DNA from: Phycisphaera sp.
GTDB lineage: Bacteria; Planctomycetota; Phycisphaerae; Phycisphaerales; SM1A02
Assembly: GCA_016124975.1 (NCBI GenBank)
Contig: WGMP01000012.1
Span: 124,001 to 188,000 of the forward strand
DNA length: 64,000 nucleotides
Direction: 5' to 3'
In this document: piece after piece, positions 34,939 through 44,451 of the stretch
Numbering within the stretch: the stretch's first letter is position 1
Layout: every line of letters starts with the position of its first letter
Made by a program: the position numbers and the translations under genes
Notes under the pieces: generated by a model
What the model was told of the DNA's origin: nothing
The model's input: the letters and a program-made list of their open reading frames with translations, nothing else
The model's database searches: none

Positions 34939-36396
34939 TCAGGCGCGCTCGAGCGCCGCGAACTCCGCCAGCATCGCGGCATGGCTTCGGATCGCATGGC
35001 GATAGCACGCAAGCTCGAACTTCTCGTTCGGCGAGTGCACGCAGTCGTCGTCGAGGCCGAAGCCCACGAGAAGCGAGTCGACTCCGAGGATGCGCGCGAT
35101 CGAGCCGACCGCCGGAATGCTCCCGCCTGTTCCGATGAGGAGCGGATCGCGCCCGAAGACGGCGCGCAGCCCGCGCTCGGCTGCGTTGAGGTAGCCGGAG
35201 CTCTCGCGCACCTCGATCGCAGCGTTGGCGCCGTGCCGCTCGAACTCCGCGCGGCAGCCCGCGGGAAGGCGCTCGCGCACGAACGCCTCGAAAGCGGCCG
35301 CGATCCGCTCGGGATCCTGCCGCGACACCAGGCGGAAGCTCACCTTGGCCGTCGCATGGGCCGCGATGACGGTCTTCGCCCCCTTGCCCGTGTAGCCGCC
35401 GAAGATCCCGTTGACATCGCAGGTCGGCCGCGACCAGGTCCGCTCGAGCGTCGAGCGGCCGCGCTCGCCGTAGCCCTGCGAGAGACCGATGTCGCCGAGG
35501 AACTCGCCCTCGTCGAACCCAAGCGACTCCCACTGCGCCTTCGTCGCGGGCGGAAGCTCGGCCACGCCGTCGTAGAACCCGGGGATCGTCACGCGTCGGT
35601 CGCCGTCGTGCAGTTCGGCGAGGATCTTCGCGAGCACGTTCACGGGGTTCGGCACCGCACCGCCGTACATCCCGCTGTGAAGGTCCCGGGTGGGTCCATG
35701 CACCGTCACCTCCGAGTAGACGAGGCCGCGCAGGCGGGTCGTGATCGCAGGCGTCTCGATGTCCCACATGCCCGTGTCGCTGACCACGCACACATCCGCC
35801 GCCAGCCGCTCGCGCGCCTCGTGGAGGAACGGCTCGAGGCTCTTGCTGCCTGACTCCTCCTCGCCCTCGATCATGAGCGTGACGGGGCAGGGCGGGCCGC
35901 CGGCGGCTTCATGCCACGCGCGCAGCGCCTCGACGATGCCCATGACCTGCCCCTTGTCGTCGACCGCGCCGCGCGCGACCACGCGCCTCCCGCGCGGGCC
36001 CTCGACGAGAGCGGGCTCGAACGGCGGACTCGTCCAGAGTTCGAGCGGATCCGCAGGCTGTACGTCGTAGTGGCCGTAGTAGAGGATCCGCGGGCGCCTC
36101 GCGGCGTCCGGGCCGACGCCCGGGTGATGCGCGACCACCATCGGATGGCCAATCGTCTTCGCGGCCTCCGCCGTGAAGCCGAGCTCGCGCAGCTCCGCGA
36201 CGAGCCACTCGGCGCAGCGCCGCGTCTCGTGGTCGAACGCCGGGTCGGTGCTGACGCTCGGGATGCGGAGAAAGTCGCAGAGCCGCTCGGTCGAGCGGTC
36301 GAAGCCGCGATCTGCCGCGGCGAGGACCGCAGGAAGGACCTGTGCAGGTGCGGGGTGCGACGAGTGTGGCGAGCGCGTGTCGACAGGCTGCTGCAT
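34939..36396 (-). CDS. M20-family dipeptidase
   Basis: The 485-residue protein has the full dinuclear-zinc layout of M20 dipeptidases: YYGHYDVQPAD (His109, Asp111), ARGAVDDKGQV, IEGEEESGS (base and ligand Glu), SDTGMWD and a C-terminal VHSPNEKFEL with the last His ligand. The insert domain HGPTRDLHSGMYGGAVPNP mediates dimerisation. It hydrolyses di- or short peptides in the cytoplasm; the exact specificity is not visible. There is no signal peptide. Start ATG 36396. Confidence 0.92.
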   Translation of the reverse strand: MQQPVDTRSPHSSHPAPAQVLPAVLAAADRGFDRSTERLCDFLRIPSVSTDPAFDHETRRCAEWLVAELRELGFTAEAAKTIGHPMVVAHHPGVGPDAARRPRILYYGHYDVQPADPLELWTSPPFEPALVEGPRGRRVVARGAVDDKGQVMGIVEALRAWHEAAGGPPCPVTLMIEGEEESGSKSLEPFLHEARERLAADVCVVSDTGMWDIETPAITTRLRGLVYSEVTVHGPTRDLHSGMYGGAVPNPVNVLAKILAELHDGDRRVTIPGFYDGVAELPPATKAQWESLGFDEGEFLGDIGLSQGYGERGRSTLERTWSRPTCDVNGIFGGYTGKGAKTVIAAHATAKVSFRLVSRQDPERIAAAFEAFVRERLPAGCRAEFERHGANAAIEVRESSGYLNAAERGLRAVFGRDPLLIGTGGSIPAVGSIARILGVDSLLVGFGLDDDCVHSPNEKFELACYRHAIRSHAAMLAEFAALERA

Positions 36397-36438
36397 GGCG
36401 CGAAGTGTACGGTCGCCACGCGTTGGCGCGGCGGCTCG

Positions 36439-36771
36439 TCAGCCCTGCACGACGAAGGCCGCGAGTCCGAGCGCGACGACGGCGAGGCCGATCACCACCA
36501 CGCCGAAGAAGAACATCAGCCAACGCTCGACGAGCCGCCACTCGACCGCAGGCGGCTCTTGCCTCGACATCCGCGCCGCGCGCGCGGGAGCCTGCTCGAG
36601 TTTATCGATCCCTTCCATCTCCGCATAGCTCTTCGGCGGGCGCACCGCGAAGTCGCACGCGCATCGGGGACACGCGGCCTGCGCGGGTCGATCCACGAAG
36701 CGGCCCGCATATCCGCAGGCAACGCACTGCCGCTGGTGCAGTCGGGAGAGGTCCTTTGCCCGAATCGCCAT
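36439..36771 (-). CDS. Zinc-ribbon membrane protein, unknown
   Basis: The 110-residue protein starts at ATG 36771. It has two CxxC knuckles (Cys16/19 in CVAC and Cys34/37 in CPRC) that form a zinc ribbon, a short charged linker and a C-terminal transmembrane helix (WLMFFFGVVVIGLAVVALGLAAFVV). It is probably tail-anchored with the ribbon in the cytoplasm. It is divergent from the next gene, sharing a 103-base control region. Confidence 0.7.
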   Translation of the reverse strand: MAIRAKDLSRLHQRQCVACGYAGRFVDRPAQAACPRCACDFAVRPPKSYAEMEGIDKLEQAPARAARMSRQEPPAVEWRLVERWLMFFFGVVVIGLAVVALGLAAFVVQG

Positions 36772-36874
36772 GCGCCGAGCATAGCACCGTCCGTGCGGGA
36801 ACCAAGCGGAAAGTTGCGGCGATGCGCTCATCGGCGAATGCCGAGGCCCGCAAACCCTGCGATACTCCACGCCC

Positions 36875-37561
36875 ATGGCCCGCGCGCGTCCTCAAGCGCG
36901 CGGTCGCCTCGCGGAGCCCGCCCCGATGCGCCTCGATCAGTGGATTCAGCACCTCACGGGACTCTCGCGCATGGCCGCGGAGGACGCGCCGCGACTGCCA
37001 CCCGACCGCACGCTCCTCTCGGGCGAACGCGGCGAGCAGCTCCTCTGGCGCGCCTGCGCGGGCGAGGCCACCCCATGGCGGGAGCGTGTCCTCCGCGAAG
37101 TGGAGCCTGTGCGCGCGCCGCTCCTCCAACCCGACGCCTATCTCGCGATCGAGGTCTGGGCCGAGTGCGAACTCTCGGCCCTGCACGCCCTGCACAGACT
37201 CGCCCGCGGCCCCGAGGGCGACGGGGGCCTCCGGGCGCGTCCCGAAGCGCGTCCCGAGCCGCGCCTCGAAACGCGCCTCGAGGCGCGTCTTGAGGGAGCG
37301 ATCCTCTGGCACCTCGAGCACACGCAGCCCGACAACTCGACGAACCGTCCGTGGGCGCTGCATGCGTTCCTCCTCCTCGCGGAGGCCCGCGGACCCGACG
37401 ACGGGCTCGCCCGCGAGGCCGCGCTCTACGCGGAGACCCTGCTGCACAACATGGTTGCGACCGATGCGCGCGACGAGCCGCTCTCACGATGGATCCTCGC
37501 CGACGCCGCGCGCGAGCTCGCCCGATTCCGCGCACCACCGTCGCCGCAGTCGCCCGACTGA
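36875..37561 (+). CDS. Hypothetical protein (helical)
   Basis: The 228-residue, cytoplasmic, largely helical protein is not recognised. A low-complexity run RARPEARPEPRLETRLEARLE (about residues 119-139) is made from a GAR/CGC-rich tandem repeat. The frame is supported by natural composition, by ATG 36875, and by the next gene starting 18 bases after its stop on the same strand. It is probably co-expressed with the membrane protein at 37580. Confidence 0.6.
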   Translation: MARARPQARGRLAEPAPMRLDQWIQHLTGLSRMAAEDAPRLPPDRTLLSGERGEQLLWRACAGEATPWRERVLREVEPVRAPLLQPDAYLAIEVWAECELSALHALHRLARGPEGDGGLRARPEARPEPRLETRLEARLEGAILWHLEHTQPDNSTNRPWALHAFLLLAEARGPDDGLAREAALYAETLLHNMVATDARDEPLSRWILADAARELARFRAPPSPQSPD

Positions 37562-37579
37562 TCCCGTACGATCCGCGCC

Positions 37580-38782
37580 ATGTCGGTGCCCTCCAACGCC
37601 CACACGCCGAGGCTCGGCTCGCTCTTCGGCGCGATCACCAGCGCCATGCAGCCCGCGCGCATGCCGCTCGCTTTCCTCCTCGCGCTCCTCGTTCCCGTGC
37701 TCGCATCGCTCGTCGATCGACTCGACGGCGGGCGTCCCGTCGCCATGCAGCCCGACGGATGGATCGCGATCGACTCCGACAGGCTTTTCGCAAGCTTCCC
37801 GCAGACCATGTCCGCCTCGGCGCCGCGGGGCGTCTTCGACGACCAGGGAATCGAGCGCCCGAAGGGGGTCGGTACCGCGTTCCTCGCCGAATGCAGGCTC
37901 TCCCTCCGCCAGGCGGCCGTCGCGCTTGTGCGGCTTGACGCCAAGCTGGCCCTCCAGTCGCTTCGCGGCGCACTCATCGACGCTCCTGCGCGCGCCGTGC
38001 GCGCCGCGCCGCTCGCCTCGACCGCGGCGCTTCTCGTCGGCCTCGCCGCCTCGAGCGTCGTCGCAGGCGGGCTCTGCCGCATGGCCGCGGTGCATGCAGG
38101 TCGCCGCGCGCGGCTGACGGTGCTCGAAGGCGCCGCCTACGCGCGCGAGCGCGCGCTGCGTCTTGCCGCGCTCCCCGTCCTTCCGGCAATGGTGGTGGCG
38201 CTGCTTGCGCTTCCGATCCTCCTCTTCGCCGTCCTCCTGCGCGTGCCCGCGCTCGACATCCTCGCAGGGGCGCTGTTCGTGGTGCCGGTCCTCGTGGCGC
38301 TCCTCGGCGCGATCCTTGCGGCGGTGTCTGTCGCGGCGTTCCCGCTCATGCCCGCAGCGGTCGCCGTCGAGGACTGCGACTCAGGCGACGCCATCACCCG
38401 CGCGGCCTCGCTCGCGCTCTCGCGCCCGCTCCTCTGGCTCTCGATCCTCGGCGTCGGAGCGGTGACGATGTTCCTCGGCGGCGCCATCGTCTCCGCCGTC
38501 ATCGGCCTCGCAGGATGGGCGCTGTCCGAACTGCTCGTCGCCGCGGGCGGCGACTTCGGCAAGCTCCTCGCCACGGGCACGACGGCGCAGCTCGAGTCGC
38601 TCGAGGGAACGCGCTCGATCGCCGCGACCGCGCTCGACCTCTGGGCAGGCCTCTTCCGTCTGCTCTGCGGCGCCTACCTCGTCTCGCTCTTCTTCGATCT
38701 TTCGACGCGCGCATACCTCCTCATGCGCGCACGGATCGACGGCGAGCCGCCTGCGACGGTGTCGGGTTACGGAGTCGGCTGA
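37580..38782 (+). CDS. Polytopic membrane protein, unknown
   Basis: The 400-residue protein has about six hydrophobic segments, at residues about 30-45, 148-168, 195-225, 228-262, 290-325 and 355-380. It lacks any motif I recognise; the general look (Ala/Leu-rich helices, AVEDCDSGDAITRAASLA between helices) resembles glycerophosphoryl-diester-phosphodiesterase membrane-domain or DUF-type proteins, but I do not claim that. It follows the helical protein gene by 18 bases and overlaps the convergent YceH gene by 16 bases. Confidence 0.7.
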   Translation: MSVPSNAHTPRLGSLFGAITSAMQPARMPLAFLLALLVPVLASLVDRLDGGRPVAMQPDGWIAIDSDRLFASFPQTMSASAPRGVFDDQGIERPKGVGTAFLAECRLSLRQAAVALVRLDAKLALQSLRGALIDAPARAVRAAPLASTAALLVGLAASSVVAGGLCRMAAVHAGRRARLTVLEGAAYARERALRLAALPVLPAMVVALLALPILLFAVLLRVPALDILAGALFVVPVLVALLGAILAAVSVAAFPLMPAAVAVEDCDSGDAITRAASLALSRPLLWLSILGVGAVTMFLGGAIVSAVIGLAGWALSELLVAAGGDFGKLLATGTTAQLESLEGTRSIAATALDLWAGLFRLLCGAYLVSLFFDLSTRAYLLMRARIDGEPPATVSGYGVG

Positions 38783-39429
38783 GCGCCCGTCCCACGGAGG
38801 AAGGCGACCTCCTCCTCGAGCCGCGCGACGCGGGCCTCGAGCGCCGCGAGACGCCCATCGCGATCGGACGCCCGCTCTGGAGCGCCGCCATCCCCCGCAC
38901 GCACGCCTTGCGTCGCTGCGGCGCCCAACGGGTGCAGATCATCGCAGAGGAGCTGCTGCCAACGCGGCGCCCGGCTCCCGGGCAGCGGGGCCAGTTCGCG
39001 AACGAGCGGCGCCTCGCGGCCAGCGAGCCCGCCGAGCGCGCCCTCGACCGCCTCGATCGACTCGAACGGCTGCATCCGCGCCGCGCGTGCACGGAGTTCG
39101 CCTACGGTCTGCGGCCCGCGCAGGAGCAGCTCGCAAAGAAGCGCGAGCTCGGGCGCGCGCAGCCCGAGCGCCTCGCCGGCGGTGTGTCGGAACTTCTCGA
39201 CGCGCGAACCCGTGAAGCTCACGTCTCGGACAAGTCCCTTGCTCCGAAGTCCGTCGAGCGCCGTCAGGGCGCGGTCGTCGTCGAACTCGACGACGGGATC
39301 GCGGTTCGACTTCTGCGAGACTCCCGTCACCAGCGAGTTGAGCGAAAGCGGATACTGCGCAGGCGTCGTGAGCGCCTTTTCGATGAGCGTGCCGAGAACG
39401 CGGCATTCGTCGGGGGCGAGCGTGGGCAT
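38767..39429 (-). CDS. YceH-family (DUF480/UPF0502) protein
   Basis: The 220-residue protein has the diagnostic start LAPDECRVLGTLIEKALTTP, then QYPLSLNSLVTGVSQKSNRDPV and ELALLCELLLRGPQTVGELRARA, two winged-helix domains. The last 30 residues are a coiled coil (LAALEARVARLEEEVAFLRG) typical of the family. The role is unknown; a DNA-binding or envelope-related function is suspected. Start ATG 39429 lies 22 bases from the divergent ATG at 39452. Confidence 0.92.
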   Translation of the reverse strand: MPTLAPDECRVLGTLIEKALTTPAQYPLSLNSLVTGVSQKSNRDPVVEFDDDRALTALDGLRSKGLVRDVSFTGSRVEKFRHTAGEALGLRAPELALLCELLLRGPQTVGELRARAARMQPFESIEAVEGALGGLAGREAPLVRELAPLPGSRAPRWQQLLCDDLHPLGAAATQGVRAGDGGAPERASDRDGRLAALEARVARLEEEVAFLRGTGAQPTP

Positions 39430-39451
39430 GGAGCAAGCGTACACTTCGCGC

Positions 39452-40096
39452 ATGGATTCGTCGCAAGGCAGGGGTCGTGCAAAGGTGGAGCGCTCCGAGG
39501 TCGCGCGCGCGGCCGTGCGCGCGCTCGCGGAGGGGCGCGCTGCGGATCTCGCGGACGCCGTCGAGCGCGGCATCGCGGAGATGGGGGCGAGTCCGCGCGG
39601 ACGCCGTCCGACGCGCGCGGAGCTGCGTGCCCATGCGCAGGCCCACGAGGAGTCGACCGTGGGCACCGCAGGCCGCGGCCGCCGCATTGCCGCGGTGCTT
39701 GAGGAGGCGCTCGAGGTTCTGTCGATCCTCGAGCAAACCGTCGTCTCGCGCGATCCCGAGGGCTGCGCGCGCCGCCCGCCCGCCGTCTACGGACGCGCGG
39801 CCCGCGGCGAACTCGACCTCGATCCCATCGTGCATGTCCGCGTCGAGACATCGCTCTCGGCCGCGACCCTCGCACAGGCGCTGTTCGACCACGGTGCGCC
39901 CGACCCGACCTGCGGCTCCATCGAGACGCGCTACGGCCGCCTCGACGAGATCAGGCTCGATGGCGCGGAGTCGGCGTTCCGCATCGTGCGAATACCGCCA
40001 CGCATGACGGTCGACCGCGACCGCGATCTCGTGCGGGGCGTCCCCATCGAGCACGCCGACTACGAGCAACTGTCCGCACACGCGCCCCGTCGCTGA
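39452..40096 (+). CDS. Hypothetical protein
   Basis: The 214-residue protein starts at ATG 39452. An N-terminal Arg/Ala-rich helical region (SEVARAAVRALAEGRAADLADAVERG) is followed by an alpha/beta domain (ELDLDPIVHVRVETSLSAATL...YGRLDEIRLDG). No family is recognised. The divergent arrangement with YceH leaves only 22 bases between start codons, so promoters must lie inside the opposite gene's 5' end or be shared. The 237-base gap to rpsA holds no gene. Confidence 0.5.
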   Translation: MDSSQGRGRAKVERSEVARAAVRALAEGRAADLADAVERGIAEMGASPRGRRPTRAELRAHAQAHEESTVGTAGRGRRIAAVLEEALEVLSILEQTVVSRDPEGCARRPPAVYGRAARGELDLDPIVHVRVETSLSAATLAQALFDHGAPDPTCGSIETRYGRLDEIRLDGAESAFRIVRIPPRMTVDRDRDLVRGVPIEHADYEQLSAHAPRR

Positions 40097-40333
40097 TGCA
40101 CGCTGCGCGACGGCACAGCTTCACAAGCCCTGGCACGCCCGCCCGAGGCTGGGCAACGCCATCACGGGGCTGGAAAAGGGCGCAAAAAAGGCGCAGGGAA
40201 CCCACGAGAGGCCCGGGAAATCCTGCGAAGCCAGGGAAAGCCAAGCAGCGCGGGAAAACCCACGAGCCCACAGGTGCTCCGCATGCGCTCCGAGATGACC
40301 CTCTGACGACAATCCGCCCAAGGGCGGTTGCCC

Positions 40334-41680
40334 TCAGGACAGGCCGCCCTTTAGTTCCTTGCCGGAACCCCAGGTTGCGCGGAGCCGACGAAGCGCTGCG
40401 TCTTCCGCGCGCGGTGCAGCGGGGGCATCGTCCTTGCCACGGCGTCGGCTGAAGGCGGTGCCGAAGCCCTCGTCCGCCTTCGGGCCCTTGCCGCCACCAG
40501 CGCCGCCCGCAGCCTGCGGCTCGGGTCTCGCAGGCGGCTCGATGAGCGCCTTGATGGACAGGCTGATGCGCTTCTTCCCGCCGTCGACGCCGAGCACCTT
40601 GCAGGTGACGACCTCGTCCTTGCGCAGCGCGGACTCGACGGTCGGAATGCGGTCGTGGCTGATCTCCGAGATGTGGACGAGGCCCTCGACCCCGGGCGCG
40701 ATCTCGACGAATGCGCCGAAGGGCATCGTCTTCGTGACGCGTCCCGTGACCGTCGCGCCAGGCTCGAGCGACTGCATCGCGGCGACCCCGGGATCCGCGA
40801 CGAGCTGCTTGAGTCCGAGTCCGATCTTCGGCGGAGACTGCGTGTCGTCGATCTTGAGCACGCGCACCTGAACCACCTGCCCGACCTTCACCACGTCGGC
40901 GGGGTTCTTGACGCGCTCGTGCGCGAGGTCCGACACATGGATGAGCCCGTCGACGCCGCCGATGTCGGCGAACGCGCCGTAGCTTTGCACGGAGGTGATC
41001 GTCGCGGTGCGAGTCTGTCCCACCTCGAGCACCGCGAGAAGCTTCTCGCGCTGCTCGGCCCGCTCGGCGGCGATCACGGCCTTGCGGCTGACGACGAGGC
41101 GCTCCTTCTCCTTGTTGAGCTCGACGATCTGAACGGGGAACTTCTCACCGAGGAACACAGAGATGTCGGCGACATGACGCACGTCGACCTGCCCCGCGGG
41201 CATGAAGGCGCGGTGGTGCGCGATCTCCATCTCAAGACCGCCCTTGTTCATGCCCGTGCAGCGCGCCTCGACGATCTGCCCGATCTCGAGGGTGCCCCAG
41301 TCCGCCTTCTGCACGGCGCCCTCGAGGCTCAGGATCGAGAGCCCCTCGTACGGATCGAAGCGCTCGACCACGAAGCCGCGCTCGCTTCCGACGACTGGCG
41401 GCTGCTGATCGCCGCTCTGCAGGAACTGCGCCAGCGGGCAAACGCCCTGCGACCGCGGGCCGAACTCGACGAACACATCGCCCGCGTGGACGCGGATGAT
41501 CGTTCCCTGCCGCACCTGACGACCGCGCGAGGCGGTCTTCGGCGCGGAAGACCCGCCTTCGAGATCCTCGACGGAAAGGCCACCGAGCGCGGCCTCGATC
41601 TCGCGCTCGAGCTCTGCGTCGTAGCTGCTGGTGCGGGCGTTGGGGAAGGACTCAGCGTTGTTCTTTGGGTCAGTCGACAT
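40334..41680 (-). CDS. rpsA: 30S ribosomal protein S1 (four S1 domains)
   Basis: The protein has 448 residues. Four S1 RNA-binding domains begin near residue 58 (QGTIIRVHAGDVFVEF), 135 (GQIVEARCTGMNKGGLEMEI), 218 (GQTRTATITSVQSYGAFADIGG) and 305 (GATVTGRVTKTMPFGAFVEIAPG), the last two closest to canonical. It lacks the last two domains of the 557-residue E. coli S1. The tail is basic and Gly/Ala-rich (FSRRRGKDDAPAAP). It binds mRNA on the 30S subunit or acts as an S1-like RNA-binding protein. Start ATG 41680. The divergent gap to pilM contains a tandem repeat. Confidence 0.88.
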   Translation of the reverse strand: MSTDPKNNAESFPNARTSSYDAELEREIEAALGGLSVEDLEGGSSAPKTASRGRQVRQGTIIRVHAGDVFVEFGPRSQGVCPLAQFLQSGDQQPPVVGSERGFVVERFDPYEGLSILSLEGAVQKADWGTLEIGQIVEARCTGMNKGGLEMEIAHHRAFMPAGQVDVRHVADISVFLGEKFPVQIVELNKEKERLVVSRKAVIAAERAEQREKLLAVLEVGQTRTATITSVQSYGAFADIGGVDGLIHVSDLAHERVKNPADVVKVGQVVQVRVLKIDDTQSPPKIGLGLKQLVADPGVAAMQSLEPGATVTGRVTKTMPFGAFVEIAPGVEGLVHISEISHDRIPTVESALRKDEVVTCKVLGVDGGKKRISLSIKALIEPPARPEPQAAGGAGGGKGPKADEGFGTAFSRRRGKDDAPAAPRAEDAALRRLRATWGSGKELKGGLS

Positions 41681-42037
41681 GTTCGATCTCGGGCCGAGCA
41701 GCGTACCTTCCCGCGCGACTCCCGACCAACAGCGTGGACGGCGATTTTCCGTTCGGTTTTGAGACAGCGCGGGAACACCGCTCATGGACAACCCGAACCG
41801 TCGAGGCCTTGCGGCGTCGGCGCTTCCCAATTCATCGTCTCTGCGCAAGCGGCTCGCCGCGCGGAGTGGAGGGGCGAAAGGTCGCGGGGATCCGCGCAGG
41901 TCGACGGGCCAAGCCCTCCGTCCCTCCGTGCGCGGCCCCGCGTCGATGCCGGGACCGTGAAGGCAACGCGGACGCCGTTGCGCTCGAGGCGCACGGAGCC
42001 AGGCTTGCGGGGGACGGCGGGTGCGTCCGAGAAGTGC

Positions 42038-42176
42038 GCCGCGAGGGTTGGGCCGCGAGGGTTGGGGCGCGAGGGTTGGGGCGCAAGGGTTGGGGCGCGA
42101 GGGTTGGGGCGCAAGGGTTGGGGCGCAAGGGTTGGGGCGCAAGGGTTGCGGCGCAAGGGCCGCGGCGCAAGGGCGC
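42038..42176. repeat. 15-bp tandem repeat upstream of the pilus operon
   Basis: About nine copies of a 15-base unit, GGGCGCRAGGGTTGG, run through the 605-base gap between rpsA and the PilM-PilN gene. The last two copies are degenerate (TTGCGGCGC, GCCGCGGCGC). No gene or clear promoter is seen in the rest of the gap except AAGAGG before ATG 42286. Confidence 0.9.
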
Positions 42177-42285
42177 TTGAGGCGCGCCTGCGTCCGAGAA
42201 TCGTCGATCGGAACCCTCAAGAGTCAAGGTGTCGTTATCATCCGACGCCCGCACGGCGGGCTCCAGCGAACGAAGAGGTTTCACC

Positions 42286-44451
42286 ATGGCCAAGTCGAAC
42301 ACAGCGTGGGGCATCGAGATCGGGCAGTACGCCATCAAGGCGATCCAACTCGAGGAAGTCGGGGACGAGGTCCGCGTCCGCGACTTTGCCGTCATCCCGC
42401 ATGTACAGGTCTTGACAGATCCCGAGCTCTCCTCCGACGGCGACGCGGGCGCCATCGCCAAGGCGACCGCCGTGCTCGAGATGTCGCTGTCCGCCCTGGC
42501 GACGCAGAAGCAGCTGACGGGCCAGAAGGTCGTCGTCAACTTCAACTGGCTCACGGGGCGCGGCTTCGCGCGGTTCGCAAAGCTCCCCGCGGTGTCTCCG
42601 CGCGAGATCCCGAACCTCGTGAAGTACGAGGTCGACCAGCAGATTCCCTTCCCGGTCGACGAGATCGAGTGGGACTACCACGCCTTCGAGAGCGCGGATT
42701 CTCCCGAGGTCGAGGTCGGCCTCTTCGCCATCCAAAAGGAGCCGCTCGAGGAGTTCCTCGCGCTCGTCGGCGAGAAGCTCGGCGTGGATCCCCGCGCGGT
42801 GACGCTCGGTCCGATCGCGCTCTACAACGCGTTCGCCTTTGACCGCGGCATCCCCGAGAAGAACGAGCCCTTCGTGCTCCTCGACATCGGCACCTCGTCG
42901 ACGGACCTGATCGTCGCGCACGGCACCCGCTGCTGGATGCGCACCTTCCCGCTCGGCGGGCACAACTTCACCGAGGCGATCGCCGAGGAGTTCAAGTTCC
43001 CGTATCGCCAGTCCGACGCGCTCAAGCAGGAGAGCGCGACCAGCAAGTACGCCAAGCAGATTATGACCGCGATGCGGCCCGTCTTCGGCGACCTGATCGG
43101 CGACGTCCAGAAGTCGCTCCAGTTCTACGAGTCGCAGAACAGGGGCGTGAAGCTGCGCAATGTCATTGGCATGGGCTCGACGCTGAAGATCCCAGGCCTC
43201 CGCAAGTTCATCGGCATGCAGCTCAACCTCGAGGTCGAGCGCCTCGACCATTTCGAGCGGATCGCGGTCGAAGGCCCCGCGGCCGCCGACTTCTCGCAGC
43301 ATGTCGTCACCTTCGGCGTCGCATACGGCCTCGCGCTGCAGGGGCTCGAGCGCTCCGCCGTGCAGGTCAATCTCCTTCCGCTCGCGAGCATGCGCCAGCA
43401 GGTCTGGCGCAGCAAGACCCGCTGGTTTGCGGCCGCGGCGGCGATCGCCTGCGCCGCGGGCGGACTCATGTTCGCGCGCGGCATCCTCGACAAGGGCGCC
43501 CTCGGCGACGCCGCGGCCGTGACGAGCGCGCAGGCGGTGCTGAACTCGGCGCGCAGCTTCGAGTCGCAGCTGAACAGCATGGCCGCGGATGTCGGAAACC
43601 TCTCGACCAACATGCTGGCGCTGGTCGAGGACCGCGAGGTCTGGCCCTTCCTCGTCAGCGATGCGATCAGCGCGACCGCCGCAGGCAACACGCCCGCCGC
43701 GCTCGGCGACGACTTCACCGTCCTCTCGACGGCTCCCACGAGCGGCGAGCGTCGGCTGCAGGCCACGCTCCGCGACCTCGCGGGCGTCTACAAGCTGAAC
43801 GCCGCGGGCGAGCGCATCATCGAGGTCACGATGGACATCGAGTTCGCGGGGCCTGACCGCGAAGGCCAGCTCGGCGACACGGTGTGCCGCTGGCTCGAGG
43901 ACAACGCGGTGCGTGCGGAAGCGCCGTATGTCATCCAGAATGTCCGCTCGAACAACAACCTGATCACCGACTTCACCGTCACCGAGACGGGCGCGCTCGC
44001 CTCCGCGGGAAGCGGCTCGGGTGGCGCAGCGCAGGGCGGCTCCTCGACGGGGCCCGCCGAGCCAGACGCGGGTGCGCCGATGGGTTCGTTCACCGCGAAG
44101 ACCGAGGACGGCGCCACCAGCAACTTCGGTGGCGTGACGGGTCGGCGCCAGCCGACCGATGGCGCAAAGGTGCAGCGTCCAGGCGGCCTGCTGAGCGGCG
44201 CCGGCGACGCCGGAAGCTCGTTCACCCCGGCTGATGCCAGCCAGGACCAGGGCGCGGGCGCCGGCGGCTTCACCCGCGCGCGCACCGACGACTCCTCGAA
44301 GTCGGCGGTCGACCTCGACAAGATCGCGCCGATTCCCGCGCGCCCCTCGATCTATCCGGCAGGAAGCACGGTCCACCGCGGCAAGGTGACCTTTGAAGTC
44401 AAGCTGAAGGGCGCCGTCGCTGCGAGCGCGGCCCCGGCGGAGGTTCAGTGA
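42286..44451 (+). CDS. PilM-PilN fusion (type IV pilus / T2S inner-membrane platform)
   Basis: The protein has 721 residues. Residues 1-355 are PilM: WGIEIGQYAIKAIQLEEV (actin-like phosphate 1), KYEVDQQIPFPVDEIEWDYH and LLDIGTSSTDLIV. At 361-365 comes VNLLP, the hallmark PilN N-terminal motif that PilM normally grips, then a transmembrane helix (about 382-402) and a periplasmic ferredoxin-like domain ending near residue 570. PilM and PilN are separate proteins in characterised systems, so this is a covalent version. The remaining roughly 150 residues are Gly/Ser/Pro-rich and probably disordered. Start ATG 42286 has AGAGG 7 bases upstream. The stop overlaps the next ATG by one base. Confidence 0.88.
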   Translation: MAKSNTAWGIEIGQYAIKAIQLEEVGDEVRVRDFAVIPHVQVLTDPELSSDGDAGAIAKATAVLEMSLSALATQKQLTGQKVVVNFNWLTGRGFARFAKLPAVSPREIPNLVKYEVDQQIPFPVDEIEWDYHAFESADSPEVEVGLFAIQKEPLEEFLALVGEKLGVDPRAVTLGPIALYNAFAFDRGIPEKNEPFVLLDIGTSSTDLIVAHGTRCWMRTFPLGGHNFTEAIAEEFKFPYRQSDALKQESATSKYAKQIMTAMRPVFGDLIGDVQKSLQFYESQNRGVKLRNVIGMGSTLKIPGLRKFIGMQLNLEVERLDHFERIAVEGPAAADFSQHVVTFGVAYGLALQGLERSAVQVNLLPLASMRQQVWRSKTRWFAAAAAIACAAGGLMFARGILDKGALGDAAAVTSAQAVLNSARSFESQLNSMAADVGNLSTNMLALVEDREVWPFLVSDAISATAAGNTPAALGDDFTVLSTAPTSGERRLQATLRDLAGVYKLNAAGERIIEVTMDIEFAGPDREGQLGDTVCRWLEDNAVRAEAPYVIQNVRSNNNLITDFTVTETGALASAGSGSGGAAQGGSSTGPAEPDAGAPMGSFTAKTEDGATSNFGGVTGRRQPTDGAKVQRPGGLLSGAGDAGSSFTPADASQDQGAGAGGFTRARTDDSSKSAVDLDKIAPIPARPSIYPAGSTVHRGKVTFEVKLKGAVAASAAPAEVQ

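Noticed and set aside
34628-35791. N-terminal 390-codon extension of the 866-residue ABC-partner gene
   Set aside because: It is antisense to the well-supported M20 dipeptidase, is Arg-rich as expected of a GC-rich shadow frame, and a signal peptide starts at ATG 34627.
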